NCBI GenBank assembly: GCA_964565705.1
Contig: CAZMGD010000009.1
Coordinates: 1 to 61,283, forward strand
Origin: CAZMGD01 sp964565705
GTDB lineage: Bacteria; Actinomycetota; Acidimicrobiia; Acidimicrobiales; Ilumatobacteraceae
Reading direction: 5' to 3'
Length of the DNA: 61,283 nucleotides
Below, one piece after another: positions 7,746 to 17,638 of this stretch. How positions within the stretch are numbered: the first letter of the stretch is position 1; each line of letters opens with the position of its first letter. Both the position numbers and the translations under genes were made by a program. The notes beneath the pieces were generated by a model. The model searched no databases and was not told the DNA's origin. It was given only the letters and a program-made list of their open reading frames with translations.

Positions 7746-10288
7746 GCCGGATGTACGCGACCGTGACGCCGGCGCACGTGGAGGTGCCGCTCGGCCAGGT
7801 CGTCGAGCTGGTGCTCAGCGTCGGCAACACGGCCGACGTGATCGACGGGTTCACCGTGCGGCTCTTCGGCCTCGACAGCTCGTGGGTGACGATGACGCCA
7901 CAGCGGCTGTCGCTGTTCCCCGGCGACACCGGCACGGTCGCGATCGAGGTGCGCCTGCCGGACTCCTTCCCTGCGGGCATCCGCCAGCTGAGCGTGCACG
8001 TCCAGAGCGAGAACGACCCGAGCGTGTTCGAGCTGACGACCGTCACGCTCGACGTCGGCGGCCATCCCCGGTTGACGCTCTCGGTCGACCCGACGCAGGT
8101 CACCGGTGGCAGCAACGCCCAGTTCGGGCTCGTCGTCACCAACCACGGCAACTCGATCGTCGACGTGATCCCCGACGCCCTCGACCCGGAGGATCTGGCC
8201 GAGTTCGAGTTCGCCCCGGTGTCGGCCCACCTGCTGCCGGGCGAGCAGGCGGTGTTCCGGGCCGAGGTCACCGCGCCGCGACCGTGGGTCGGGCAGCCCG
8301 CGGTGCGGATGTTCACGTTCGCCGCGTGCGCGCCCGAGAAGGTGGAGTCGATCGCGACATTCGTGCAGCGGCCGCGCATCAGCCGCTGGCTGCTCTCGCT
8401 GCTCGGGTTGATCACCGCCGCCGCCGTGTTCGCCGCGGTGCTCAGCCGCACGCTGTCGGGCGTCGTCGACGAGGCCAAGGTCAGCGACGCGATCGTCAAC
8501 GAGGCGCTGGCCAACGGCGAGAGTGGCGGGGTGCGCGTACCGACCAACCCGGCGAGCGTGACCGGCAAGGTCGTGTCGGCCACCACCGGCACCGGGATCG
8601 CCGGCGTGCAGGCCGAGCTGTTCCGGGACGACAACGCCGAGGTCGCCGTGGCGTCGGCGGCGACGGGCGACGACGGGGCCTACGCGTTCGGCCGGCTGAG
8701 CGGCGGCACGTACCGCATCAAGTTCAGTGGTGCCGGCTTCGCCGAGATGTGGTTCGAGGACGGGCGGACCTTCGCCGAGGGCGCCGACGTGACCGTGCCC
8801 GCCGGCGAAGGCGCCGAGCTGCCCGACGTCACGCTCGGCGGCGATCCCGGATCGGTGAGCGGCCGGGTGATCGCTGCCGACGTCACCGGCGCCACGGTCC
8901 GCCTCGTCGTGCCCAGCGTCGCGACCGAGGGCGGCACGGCGCAGGTCGCGACGGTCGACGTGTCCGCAGACGGATCGTTCACGTTGGCCGACGTGCCCAC
9001 CCCTGCCAACTATCAGCTGGTCGTCGAGCGCACGGGCAACGCGACCGAGACCCGCGCGGTGGTGCTCGGGCCGGGGGAGGCGATCGACGACCTGGAGATC
9101 CGCCTGCGCGAGGGCAACGGCGTGATCACCGGGCACGTGACGGCCGGCGGCCAGCGCCTCGGCGGCGTCGAGATCGACGCCACCGACGGCACCACCAGCG
9201 TGTCCACCGTCAGCATCACCGACGGCGACGTCGGCGGGTTCGTGATCCGTGGTCTCGCCGTACCCGGCCGGTACACGGTCACGTTCACACGCGAGGGGTA
9301 CACGACCGAGAGCAGGACCGTCGCCATCGACTCTGCGGACCCGGTGCCGCTCGACGTCACCCTCAGCTCGTCGCTCGGGGCGGTCAGCGGCACCGTCAAC
9401 GCCGCGACCGGCGGTCCGCTCGGCGGGGTGGCGGTCACCGTCACCGGTGGCGAAGAGCCCGTCGTCACCTCGACGATCAGCCAGGGTGCGAGCGCCGGCA
9501 CCTGGTCGGTGGATGCGCTCGCCGCGCCCGGCTCGTACACGGTGACCTTCGCCAAGCCGGGCTACGTCAGCCAGACCCGTCTGGTCACGCTCACCGGCGC
9601 GGGTGCGGCCACGTCCGGGGTCGACGCCGCGCTCGTCCGCGACACCGCGTCGGTCACCGGCCAGATCCTCGACGCGCTCGGCCAGCCGTTGGCGCTCGCC
9701 GGGGTCGAGCTGACCGACGGGGTCACCACCCGTTCCGTCAAGACCGCCGCCGACCCGCCCGGCCGCTTCGGGCTGACCGGCGTCGCGCCCGGCTCGTACA
9801 CCCTGACGGTCACCTTCACCGGGGCCACACCGGTCGTGCAGGTGGTGACCGTGCAGGCCGGCGAGACGCGCGATCTGCAGCTGCAGCTCGGCCGCCAGGC
9901 CGCCCTGACCGGACGGGTGATCCGCCTGGATGGATCGCCGTACCCAGGGCTGGAGGTGCGCCTCCTCGATCCCAGCTCGTTCCCGTCGACGTCGACCAAC
10001 GTGCCGAAGGTGACGACCCTCGCCGATGGCTCGTACACGTTCACGAACATCGCTGCGCCGGCCGACTTCGTCGTCGCGGTCTACGCATCCTCGGCCTCGG
10101 TCGACGCGCTCGATGCCGAGCTGGTGGCCAGCGTGCCCGGAGCCGAGGTGATCCTGCCCGACTTCGTGATCAACCCGACCACGGCCACGACGACCACGAC
10201 CACCGCGGCGCCGGCGACCACGACGACATCGACGACGTCCACGACGACCTCGACGACGCAGCCGACAGACTCGACGCCACCACCGTGA
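7742..10288 (+). CDS. Membrane protein B of the injection locus: paralogue of A with a Thr-rich tail
   Basis: An 848-aa protein with the same plan as protein A. A double Ig-like head covers about 1-200 (VGNTADVIDGFTVRLFGLD closely parallels the VVNTSDVIDGV region of A). The APRPWVGQPAVRM motif is at 178-190, QRPRISR follows, and the TM helix is at about 216-237. The outward part contains about six carboxypeptidase-regulatory-like repeats, each ending in G-x-Y-x-(I/V/L)-x-F. The last ~40 residues are almost pure Thr/Ala/Ser/Pro, typical of a wall-spanning or glycosylated linker. There is no signal peptide, LPXTG or catalytic motif. ATG start, in the A-B-C series. Probable role: membrane docking or wall-spanning partner of the contractile particle (inference). 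Confidence 0.77.
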   Translation: MSRMYATVTPAHVEVPLGQVVELVLSVGNTADVIDGFTVRLFGLDSSWVTMTPQRLSLFPGDTGTVAIEVRLPDSFPAGIRQLSVHVQSENDPSVFELTTVTLDVGGHPRLTLSVDPTQVTGGSNAQFGLVVTNHGNSIVDVIPDALDPEDLAEFEFAPVSAHLLPGEQAVFRAEVTAPRPWVGQPAVRMFTFAACAPEKVESIATFVQRPRISRWLLSLLGLITAAAVFAAVLSRTLSGVVDEAKVSDAIVNEALANGESGGVRVPTNPASVTGKVVSATTGTGIAGVQAELFRDDNAEVAVASAATGDDGAYAFGRLSGGTYRIKFSGAGFAEMWFEDGRTFAEGADVTVPAGEGAELPDVTLGGDPGSVSGRVIAADVTGATVRLVVPSVATEGGTAQVATVDVSADGSFTLADVPTPANYQLVVERTGNATETRAVVLGPGEAIDDLEIRLREGNGVITGHVTAGGQRLGGVEIDATDGTTSVSTVSITDGDVGGFVIRGLAVPGRYTVTFTREGYTTESRTVAIDSADPVPLDVTLSSSLGAVSGTVNAATGGPLGGVAVTVTGGEEPVVTSTISQGASAGTWSVDALAAPGSYTVTFAKPGYVSQTRLVTLTGAGAATSGVDAALVRDTASVTGQILDALGQPLALAGVELTDGVTTRSVKTAADPPGRFGLTGVAPGSYTLTVTFTGATPVVQVVTVQAGETRDLQLQLGRQAALTGRVIRLDGSPYPGLEVRLLDPSSFPSTSTNVPKVTTLADGSYTFTNIAAPADFVVAVYASSASVDALDAELVASVPGAEVILPDFVINPTTATTTTTTAAPATTTTSTTSTTTSTTQPTDSTPPP

Positions 10289-10361
10289 GCGCGGACTGTC
10301 ACACCCTGCGTTCCGATAGGGTCGGTCGCGGCCCGCGGGCCATCGGAACGAGGCCAGAGAC

Positions 10362-13300
10362 GTGATCGGGCGACAGTCGACGAACCGTGGCCGTGTGGAA
10401 GCCAGGGCGATCACCGAGGAGGTCGGCGCGCGCCCGGGCGAGGTGGCGGTGTGCCGGCTCGTCGTTCAGAACGCCGGCAGCACAGCGGTCCCGCTGCTCG
10501 TTCGCGTGCACGGCCTCGGGCACTCCTCGTCCTACGCGCCGATCGCCGGTGAGCCGCTCGAAGCCGGGCAGCAGGTCGAGGTCGAGGTGCCGCTCGAGGT
10601 GCCCGAGAGCTTCGGTGTCGGCCAGCACGCGCTCGCCGTCGAGATCGGCAGCGGCCGGCCGGGCGACGAGTCGGCGCTCGTGCACGTGCAGCTCACGATC
10701 GGATCGCCGGCCGCGATCTCACCCGTCATCAACCCGTCGCTGATCCGCGGCGGCCGCCGCGTGAAGTTCGAGGTCGAGGTCGAGAACCGCGCGAACGTCC
10801 CGACCACCGTCGACCTCGCCGGGACGGGCCCGGACCTGCGCGTACGGCTCGATCGGACGCAGGTTGCGATCGCCCCCGGCGCCACTGCGTCCGTGCGCGG
10901 CAAGATCCGCGGCCCGCGCCGGTGGGTCGGCGACCCGGCCCAGCACGTGCTGACCGTCGAAGCCCGGGCCAGCTCCGTGCCGTCCTACGCCACGGCCTCC
11001 TACCGCCAGCGGGCGTTGGTGCCGCGCCGCGCGCGCGGCGGGATGATCGGCGTCGCGTTCTTGCTCCTGTGGGCGCTGATCGCTGCCGCGGTCGTGCTGC
11101 TGTGGGCCCGGCGCGACGAGCCCTCCGATGCGGACGTGAACGCGGCGACCGAGGTCGACGGCACGAGCCTCACCCCGTTGACGAACCCGGACGGCACCCC
11201 CGCCGACGGCAGCACAGGGTCCGACGGCAGCGGAGGATCCGGCGGTGGGTCGGGCGGGTCGGGTGGAGCTGGCGGGGGCGCTGCTGCCTCGGCCCCGACC
11301 GAGACGATCCTGCGCGGCAGGGTGAAAGCGGGCGACGAGGGGGCCCGAGAGGGCGTGCTGGTCACGCTCATCCCGACGACGCCAGGTGAAGGGCTGCAGA
11401 TCACCGGTGAGGTGACGGACGTGTCCAGCGAGGCGGCCGGGGTGCTGCAGCCCGGCGGGCCCGGCAGCGGCATGCGCGTCGAGCACGTCGCTGCGCCGGC
11501 GGCGACGAGCACGGGTGCGCCGGTCAAGTTCTGGCCCGCTCGTTACGGCACGTACGAGGCGGGACGGCTGACCGATCTGCGCACGCTGTCGGTGGCGTCG
11601 ATCGCCTCCGGCGCCGACGGCTCGTGGCAGTTCCAGCAGGTGTCGCTGCGCCGCAGCTACGAGATCAGCTTCGCCAAGGCGGGGTTCAACACACGGGCCT
11701 TCATCGTCAGCCCGAACGCCGACGGCAAGCCGATCGAGTTGGACGTCGACCTCGAACCCGCGGACGGCAGCCTCGGCGGTGTCGTGACCGGTCCGAGCGG
11801 GCCCGCGCAGGTGGCGGTCACCGACGGCACGCTCACGTTCTCGTCGACGACCTCGACCGCCTCGGGCAGCCAGGGCCGGTGGGCCATCGACGGGGTCTCG
11901 ACCCCCGGCACCTACACGATCACGATCACCAGCCCGGGCTTCGGCACGGAGGTCATGCAGGTCCGCTTGGAGGCGGGTGAATCCCGTACCAACCTGAACC
12001 TGAACCTGCGCGCCGACGTGGGCAGCATCTCCGGCGCGGTGAGCAACGCAGAGGGCCCGCTCGGCGGCGCGACGCTCGTCGCGACCACCGGCGACCAGAC
12101 GATCACCACCACCTCCGTGACCGAGGGCGCGACCGGCTCGTTCAACTTCCCGCAGCTCGCGCTCGGCAGCACCTACACGGTCACCGCCAGCGCCGACGGC
12201 TACATCACCCAGACCCGCAGCGTCACCGTCAGCGGGAACACGACCGGCATCGACTTCACGTTGATCAAGTCGACCGCGTCGATCATCGGCCGGGTGATGA
12301 GCTCACGCGACGGCCAGGTCGTGCCGCTGGTCAGCGCCGCGGTCACCGTCTCGGCGGGCGATCTCGAGGTGCGCTCCAGCAGCGCCGCGGCGCCCGACGC
12401 CGGCGCGTTCAACGTGACCGACCTGCCGCCCGGCACCTACGTCCTGTCCGCCAGCCGCTACGACCACCCGGCGGTCACCCAGCTGCTCACGCTGACGGCA
12501 GGGCAGGTCTTCGACGCCGGCGAGATCGTGCTCGACTACGTGCCACGCGTCGGCGTCACCCAGACCGGCAGCGTCGTCGTGCGCACGTTCGACAGCTTCG
12601 GGGTCGAGCTGCCCGGCGCCACGGTGCAGTTGGTCGACGTCGGTGGACACATTCCGGTGCAGGCCAAGACGATGGCCGCCACCGAGTCGTCGGTGTCGTT
12701 CACCGCGGTGCCGATCGGCACCTACCAGATCCGCGTCACGAAGAGCCAGTACCGGCCGACCACGGTGAACCAGGTGTCGGTCGGTCTCGGCCCGGTCGAG
12801 CGCCAGGTCACGATGCTCCAGTACGGCACGGCGCGCGGCACGGTGATCGATGCCGTCGCCGGTTTCGCCGATCCGTCGCCCCCGCTGCTCGACGACAACG
12901 ACCACCCGGTGTACGCGACCCCGGACGGCACCCGCGTCTTCTTCGACCCGAACGCGACGACGACGTTGCCCCCTGAGTCCGAGACCGGCCCGAACGCGGT
13001 CTCCGCGTACGTCGACGCAGCGGGACGAACCGTCGTGCGCTACGCGGACGGTTCGTTGAAGCGGCTCGGCGTCGGCGACGCGCCCGCCGAACCGTTGACC
13101 CCGGTGCTCGAGACGGTCGGCAACGTGCCGCTCAGCAACTACGAGCTGCTGCTGTACCGGATGAACGGCACCGTGCGGGTCTGCATCGGCCCGATCGTGT
13201 CCAAGGACGCCGAATGGGAGATCGACCCGTCGATGCAGCTGCTGAGCGGCGACTACGTGCTGCGCTTCGAGCCGCTCGGCGGCGAGGTGGGCACCAACTG

Positions 13301-16300
13301 CACCGCCCGCGGCGTGGCGCCTGCGGGCTTCGCGGCGATCGCCGCCAACACCGATCTCGACGTTGCGTCGTTCACCATCTCCGAGAGCCTCGACGAGAAG
13401 GTGGTGCTCAGCCCGATCCGCGTCGCCCCCTACCCGGCGGTGACCGGGCAGGTGCTCATCCCGCTGAACGCTGGTGGCTTCGCCGACTTCACCGCGTCCG
13501 ATCCATCTCAGCTGCACGTCACGCTCACCTGCAACGGTGCATCGACGGAGATGGCGATCACCAGCGGGTCGAGCGGAGAGGTGCTGTTCGGCCAGACGCG
13601 CGAGCAGATCCAGCAGCTCTTCGAGAGCACCACCGGACCGCTCACGTTCCAGCCGGCGGCCGGTGACCTGCCGCCGTGCACGATCAGCGCGAGCTACGGC
13701 GGCGCCGAGACGTTCGTCCCGGTCGAGCACACGATGGCGCTGCAGGTCGGCCTCGGCGACACCGGTCCGGCGCCGGGGGCGTACACCGACCGCGTGCTGA
13801 GCATCGGTCTGGTCCGCGACCCCGGCACGATCCTCGGCGTGGTCCAGTGGACCGACCCCGGCGCCGAGACCGGGCTCGGCGAGCAGACGACGTTCCCCGT
13901 CGGCGGCGCGATCGTCGAGTCTCAGCGTCCCGTGACCATCGGGGTGACGACGACCGACGAGCCCAACCCGGGCGGGCCCACGACCTCGATCACGCCGTCG
14001 GACCCCGATGCGGTCACGGCGACGGTCGGTGCCGCTGCCGACAGCGCCGGGCGCTTCGTGTTCGACAACGACGGACAGCGCCAGGTGCTCGGAACCGAGC
14101 TGTACCGGGTCTCGGCGTCGAGGTACGTGACCCGGGAGACGGCGACGCCGCCGCCCCCGGACACCGCCATGTCGGTGGCCGTCCACGATGACGGCACCTG
14201 GACCGCCACCAGCGCCGATGGTGGCGTCACCTCGGCCCTCGGCTCGGCGACGGTCCCGCTGGCCGCCGACCCCGACCCGAACGGGTTCCCCGGCCATGCC
14301 ACGATCACGTCGTTGCGTGGCCAGGCCGCCGCCGGCGAGCTCACCGTCGGCGCGACCGCCCCTGGCTCGTCCACCGCCGATCCGCTCACCGTCGCGGGAA
14401 GCGGCTTCCAGGTCGCTGCGCCGGCGCTCGCCGGCACCTGGCAGTTCGACTACGGCATCGCCGCCGGCAGCAACCTGCTGATCACTTCGGCCGCGTCCGA
14501 GCGGACGTTCGTACCGCCCGGCGGAGAGGCGACGTCACCGTCACCGCCGCAGCCCCCGTTCACGAGCGGGTTCGTCGAGCCGTCGGTCACCGCCGTCGAG
14601 CTCGGCGACGCGGTCGTCAACATGTTCGACGGCGTCCAACCGATCGCCGAGCCGGGCATGTCCGTGACGCTGAGCCAGGTTCCGCCAGGCGTCGCGACCC
14701 TGCCCGCCGATCCCTGGAGCGACCGCACGCTGACGCTCGGCAGCGGCATCGTCGCCGGTGTCGCCCACCTCGGCCGCCTGCCGGTGACGGCAGACAGCGC
14801 GATCACCCCGACGATCACCTACTCGCTCAGCTTGAACATCCCGTTCCACGACGAGACCAAGTCGACGATCACGGTCACCGAGCTGAACCCCGACGGCAGC
14901 GACGGCACGGCGCAGACCTACACCGGCACGTGGTCGGGCATCGAGTTCCAGGTCCGCGCCGGCAGCCGGTTCCGTGTCGACGTCACCTCGCCCGGCTACG
15001 GGCGGATCACCGGCCGCCTGCAGGGGCAGACACAGCACGCGGCGCTCGGCGCCGATCCCGTGCCGCTGGTCCCGAACGGCACCACGATCACCGTGACGGC
15101 GCTGCGCGCGGACGACGGCGAGACGTTCGACCTGCCGGCGGTCGGCACCGATGGCACCTTCTCCGAGCGCCTCCGTGCCGGCACCTACACGTTGACCTTC
15201 CACGCCGAGAACTACCAGGACGTGACCGGTGTCGTGGTCGAGCTCGACCCGCTCGAGGACGTACGGCACGACTGCACGGGGGCACCAGCAGGTTGCATCG
15301 AACAGGCCACCCTCGGCCAGGTGCTCCAGCTCAAGACGCAGACGTTCGTGCTCCATGCCCGTGACGGCGTGGACGCTGACGCCGCGCCGGTCGGTGGGGC
15401 GACCGTGCAGCTGTGGGTGGTCGACTACGACCCGCTCGATCCGCCGGACGGCAATCCGCAGTATCCGATCCCGGCGGCGACGACGACCGACGCGGCGACG
15501 GGCGATCTCACCATCGCCGGCGTGTACCCCGGCACCTACACGCTGGTGGTGCACAAGCGCGCCGGTGTCGCCCCCGACGTCCACGACGTGAACTTCCCGG
15601 TCATCGCGACCGTGACGATCCCGACGACCAACGAGTCCGCCCCCGATCCGATCGAGGTCCGCGTGGCGATGCCGACGATCGGTGGCTCGATCTCGGGCAC
15701 GGTGATGGCGATCTCGTCCGCGGACCGGGCCGTGCCCCTGCCGGCCGGGGTCTCCGTGCGCCGCTCGTTCGACCTCGCCCAGATCGACACCGGTGACGTC
15801 ACCAACACCCTCACCGAGGCCGACCTCCAGCCCCCGCCCGTGCGCGAGATCCCGATCACGGGGTCGTCGCCGTTCGCCTACGAGTTCGCGAGCCTCCCCT
15901 ACGGCACCCACGTGCTGACGTTCGACCCTGCACCCGCCGGCTACACGCTCGCACCGTCGGGCCCGCAGGACGTGGTCGTCGGTGGCGACGAGGAGGGCCA
16001 CGACGCGGTGTACCGCGCCGAGGACGTCGACGTCACGATCAGGGTCGTCGACGCCGCCGCCCCGAGCACGATCCTCGCCGGCGCCACGGTCCAGCTCGTC
16101 GGATCGGGCGGACAGGCGAACCCGGGGACTGCTCCCGTGCCCCCCGGCGCCGCCGGCTACCTGTTCGAGAACGTTCCGCCAGACCTCGTGGGCTACACGC
16201 TGAAGGTCAGCGTGCCCGGGTACAGCGCACGGGCCGACACGTCGCTCGTCGTCAACCCGTCGGCGACGGGCACGCAGACCGAGACCGTGCAACTGACCAA

Positions 16301-17576
16301 GACGGCGACGATCACGGGCATCGCCCGCATCGAGAACGCCGGCGGCACGTCGGCCGCGCCGAGCGTGATCCTCCACCGCACCGATGCCGCCGCCACGGAC
16401 AAGACGACGACGGCCGACGCGACGACGCATCGCTTCACGTTCGAGGTCGACGCCGCGGACTTCGGCAGCTACGAGGTCCGCGTCGAGCCGAACGGCTACA
16501 AGCCGGCGCGGGCCACCGTGAACGCCGGCGCGGTGATCGCTGCCGGCGGCAACTACGACGTCGGCGTGCTGCTGGCCCGGCAGTGGGCCACGGCGACGAT
16601 CAGCGTGACGACTCCGTTCCCCACGCTGCCGGCGAAGCCCACGACCTTGCTCGTCGAACCCGAAGCGGCGTACACGGGCAACGGCACCTCGGCCAACCCG
16701 TACGTGATCTCCCAACTCGACCCGGGCGTGTCGTACTCGATCACCGTCCAACACCCGGACTACGCCGACAACATCGTGTTCACCGGGCAGCCCACCCCCG
16801 GGCAGGCCATCCTGCGCACCAACGTCGCGCTCGTGCCGAGGTCGGCGACGGCGACGATCACCGTGCAGATCCCGGGAGGGGGCACGATCGCCGGCTTGGA
16901 CTTCGCCGAGTCGGGCGGGACGGTGAACGAGACGGGTGCGCCGGTGTTCGTGGTCACCGACCTGACGCCCGGCACGGCGTACACGTTCACGATCACGTCG
17001 ACGAACTACGAGACCAGGACGCTGAACCTCACGCCGACGGCGAACCAGCAGTTCACCCAGACCGTGACGCTCGACCCGAAGCCGACGGCGACGATCACGG
17101 TGCAGGTCGCGGGAGGCGGCTCGATCGCCGGGTTGAGCTTCGCGACGTCGGGCGGAGTGCCGGACACGAGCGGGTCGCCGGTGTTCGTGGTGCGCCAGTT
17201 GACGGCGGGCACGCCGTACACGTTCACGATCACCTCGACGAACTACGTCACCAAGACGATCAACCTCACGCCGACCGCGAACCAGCAGTACACCGAGACG
17301 GTCACCCTCGACCCGAAGCCCTCGACGGTCAACGTCACGGTCACCGGGGGGCCGTCCGATCTGTCGACGGTGTCGGTCACCGGGTCCGCCGGTGCGGGCA
17401 CCGGCGTCCGCACCGACAACGTGTGGAAGTTCACGATCACGACGCCGGGCTCGTACACGTTCACCGCGTCCGCGACGGGCTTCACGACCACGGACACGGG
17501 TGCCTTCGACGTCGGCCCCAACGTGACGATCGACAAGCCCTTGAACCTGGTCGCGACCGGTGGCGGTGGCGAGTAG
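10362..17576 (+). CDS. Giant membrane protein C of the injection locus (2404 aa): paralogue of A and B
   Basis: Residues 1-210 repeat the two-domain Ig-like head. RGPRRWVGDPAQH is at 183-195, and the TM helix is at about 227-248, flanked by VPRRARGG inside and ARRDEPSD outside. A Gly/Ser-rich linker follows at about 285-305. The outer ~2100 residues are a long string of beta-sandwich repeats, mostly carboxypeptidase-regulatory-like. Two near-identical 79-residue copies stand at the end (about residues 2164-2321), each with TYTFTITSTNY-type and LTPTANQQ phrases. No enzyme motif is visible. GTG start at 10362, 73 nt after gene B, in an AGGCCAGAGACGTG context. Its length could cross the cell wall. 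It may be an adhesin, a wall-spanning stalk or a target-sensing receptor for the injection machine; the evidence does not choose among these. Confidence 0.76.
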   Translation: MIGRQSTNRGRVEARAITEEVGARPGEVAVCRLVVQNAGSTAVPLLVRVHGLGHSSSYAPIAGEPLEAGQQVEVEVPLEVPESFGVGQHALAVEIGSGRPGDESALVHVQLTIGSPAAISPVINPSLIRGGRRVKFEVEVENRANVPTTVDLAGTGPDLRVRLDRTQVAIAPGATASVRGKIRGPRRWVGDPAQHVLTVEARASSVPSYATASYRQRALVPRRARGGMIGVAFLLLWALIAAAVVLLWARRDEPSDADVNAATEVDGTSLTPLTNPDGTPADGSTGSDGSGGSGGGSGGSGGAGGGAAASAPTETILRGRVKAGDEGAREGVLVTLIPTTPGEGLQITGEVTDVSSEAAGVLQPGGPGSGMRVEHVAAPAATSTGAPVKFWPARYGTYEAGRLTDLRTLSVASIASGADGSWQFQQVSLRRSYEISFAKAGFNTRAFIVSPNADGKPIELDVDLEPADGSLGGVVTGPSGPAQVAVTDGTLTFSSTTSTASGSQGRWAIDGVSTPGTYTITITSPGFGTEVMQVRLEAGESRTNLNLNLRADVGSISGAVSNAEGPLGGATLVATTGDQTITTTSVTEGATGSFNFPQLALGSTYTVTASADGYITQTRSVTVSGNTTGIDFTLIKSTASIIGRVMSSRDGQVVPLVSAAVTVSAGDLEVRSSSAAAPDAGAFNVTDLPPGTYVLSASRYDHPAVTQLLTLTAGQVFDAGEIVLDYVPRVGVTQTGSVVVRTFDSFGVELPGATVQLVDVGGHIPVQAKTMAATESSVSFTAVPIGTYQIRVTKSQYRPTTVNQVSVGLGPVERQVTMLQYGTARGTVIDAVAGFADPSPPLLDDNDHPVYATPDGTRVFFDPNATTTLPPESETGPNAVSAYVDAAGRTVVRYADGSLKRLGVGDAPAEPLTPVLETVGNVPLSNYELLLYRMNGTVRVCIGPIVSKDAEWEIDPSMQLLSGDYVLRFEPLGGEVGTNCTARGVAPAGFAAIAANTDLDVASFTISESLDEKVVLSPIRVAPYPAVTGQVLIPLNAGGFADFTASDPSQLHVTLTCNGASTEMAITSGSSGEVLFGQTREQIQQLFESTTGPLTFQPAAGDLPPCTISASYGGAETFVPVEHTMALQVGLGDTGPAPGAYTDRVLSIGLVRDPGTILGVVQWTDPGAETGLGEQTTFPVGGAIVESQRPVTIGVTTTDEPNPGGPTTSITPSDPDAVTATVGAAADSAGRFVFDNDGQRQVLGTELYRVSASRYVTRETATPPPPDTAMSVAVHDDGTWTATSADGGVTSALGSATVPLAADPDPNGFPGHATITSLRGQAAAGELTVGATAPGSSTADPLTVAGSGFQVAAPALAGTWQFDYGIAAGSNLLITSAASERTFVPPGGEATSPSPPQPPFTSGFVEPSVTAVELGDAVVNMFDGVQPIAEPGMSVTLSQVPPGVATLPADPWSDRTLTLGSGIVAGVAHLGRLPVTADSAITPTITYSLSLNIPFHDETKSTITVTELNPDGSDGTAQTYTGTWSGIEFQVRAGSRFRVDVTSPGYGRITGRLQGQTQHAALGADPVPLVPNGTTITVTALRADDGETFDLPAVGTDGTFSERLRAGTYTLTFHAENYQDVTGVVVELDPLEDVRHDCTGAPAGCIEQATLGQVLQLKTQTFVLHARDGVDADAAPVGGATVQLWVVDYDPLDPPDGNPQYPIPAATTTDAATGDLTIAGVYPGTYTLVVHKRAGVAPDVHDVNFPVIATVTIPTTNESAPDPIEVRVAMPTIGGSISGTVMAISSADRAVPLPAGVSVRRSFDLAQIDTGDVTNTLTEADLQPPPVREIPITGSSPFAYEFASLPYGTHVLTFDPAPAGYTLAPSGPQDVVVGGDEEGHDAVYRAEDVDVTIRVVDAAAPSTILAGATVQLVGSGGQANPGTAPVPPGAAGYLFENVPPDLVGYTLKVSVPGYSARADTSLVVNPSATGTQTETVQLTKTATITGIARIENAGGTSAAPSVILHRTDAAATDKTTTADATTHRFTFEVDAADFGSYEVRVEPNGYKPARATVNAGAVIAAGGNYDVGVLLARQWATATISVTTPFPTLPAKPTTLLVEPEAAYTGNGTSANPYVISQLDPGVSYSITVQHPDYADNIVFTGQPTPGQAILRTNVALVPRSATATITVQIPGGGTIAGLDFAESGGTVNETGAPVFVVTDLTPGTAYTFTITSTNYETRTLNLTPTANQQFTQTVTLDPKPTATITVQVAGGGSIAGLSFATSGGVPDTSGSPVFVVRQLTAGTPYTFTITSTNYVTKTINLTPTANQQYTETVTLDPKPSTVNVTVTGGPSDLSTVSVTGSAGAGTGVRTDNVWKFTITTPGSYTFTASATGFTTTDTGAFDVGPNVTIDKPLNLVATGGGGE
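16851..17324 (+). repeat. Two tandem 237-bp repeats at the 3' end of membrane gene C
   Basis: Copy 1 is about 16851-17087 and copy 2 about 17088-17324. Each encodes 79 residues running from ATITVQ through GGG-(T/S)-IAGL-x-FA-x-SGG, PVFVV, YTFTITSTNY and NLTPTANQQ to TVTLDPKP. The protein copies are roughly three-quarters identical by eye, much closer than the other repeats in the protein, so this duplication is recent. A third, diverged unit follows (STVNVTVTGG...). Confidence 0.8.
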
Positions 17577-17638
17577 GCCTCTCGACTACGCCGGGGCCCA
17601 CCGTCGTTTGGTACCAATGACGTGAGCCGGAGGTAGCC

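Noticed and set aside
10180..10270. Thr-codon repeats at the end of membrane gene B as a CRISPR or minisatellite
   Set aside because: Simply acg/acc-rich codons for a Thr-rich tail; no spaced repeats. No CRISPR array is seen anywhere in the window.
7616..10414. 932-codon minus-strand open frame
   Set aside because: Fully antisense to membrane gene B; composition His/Arg/Gly/Val with no domain pattern.
14541..16754. 737-codon minus-strand open frame antisense to giant gene C
   Set aside because: Arises from GC-biased codons on the sense strand; no motif, ribosome site or neighbour supports it.
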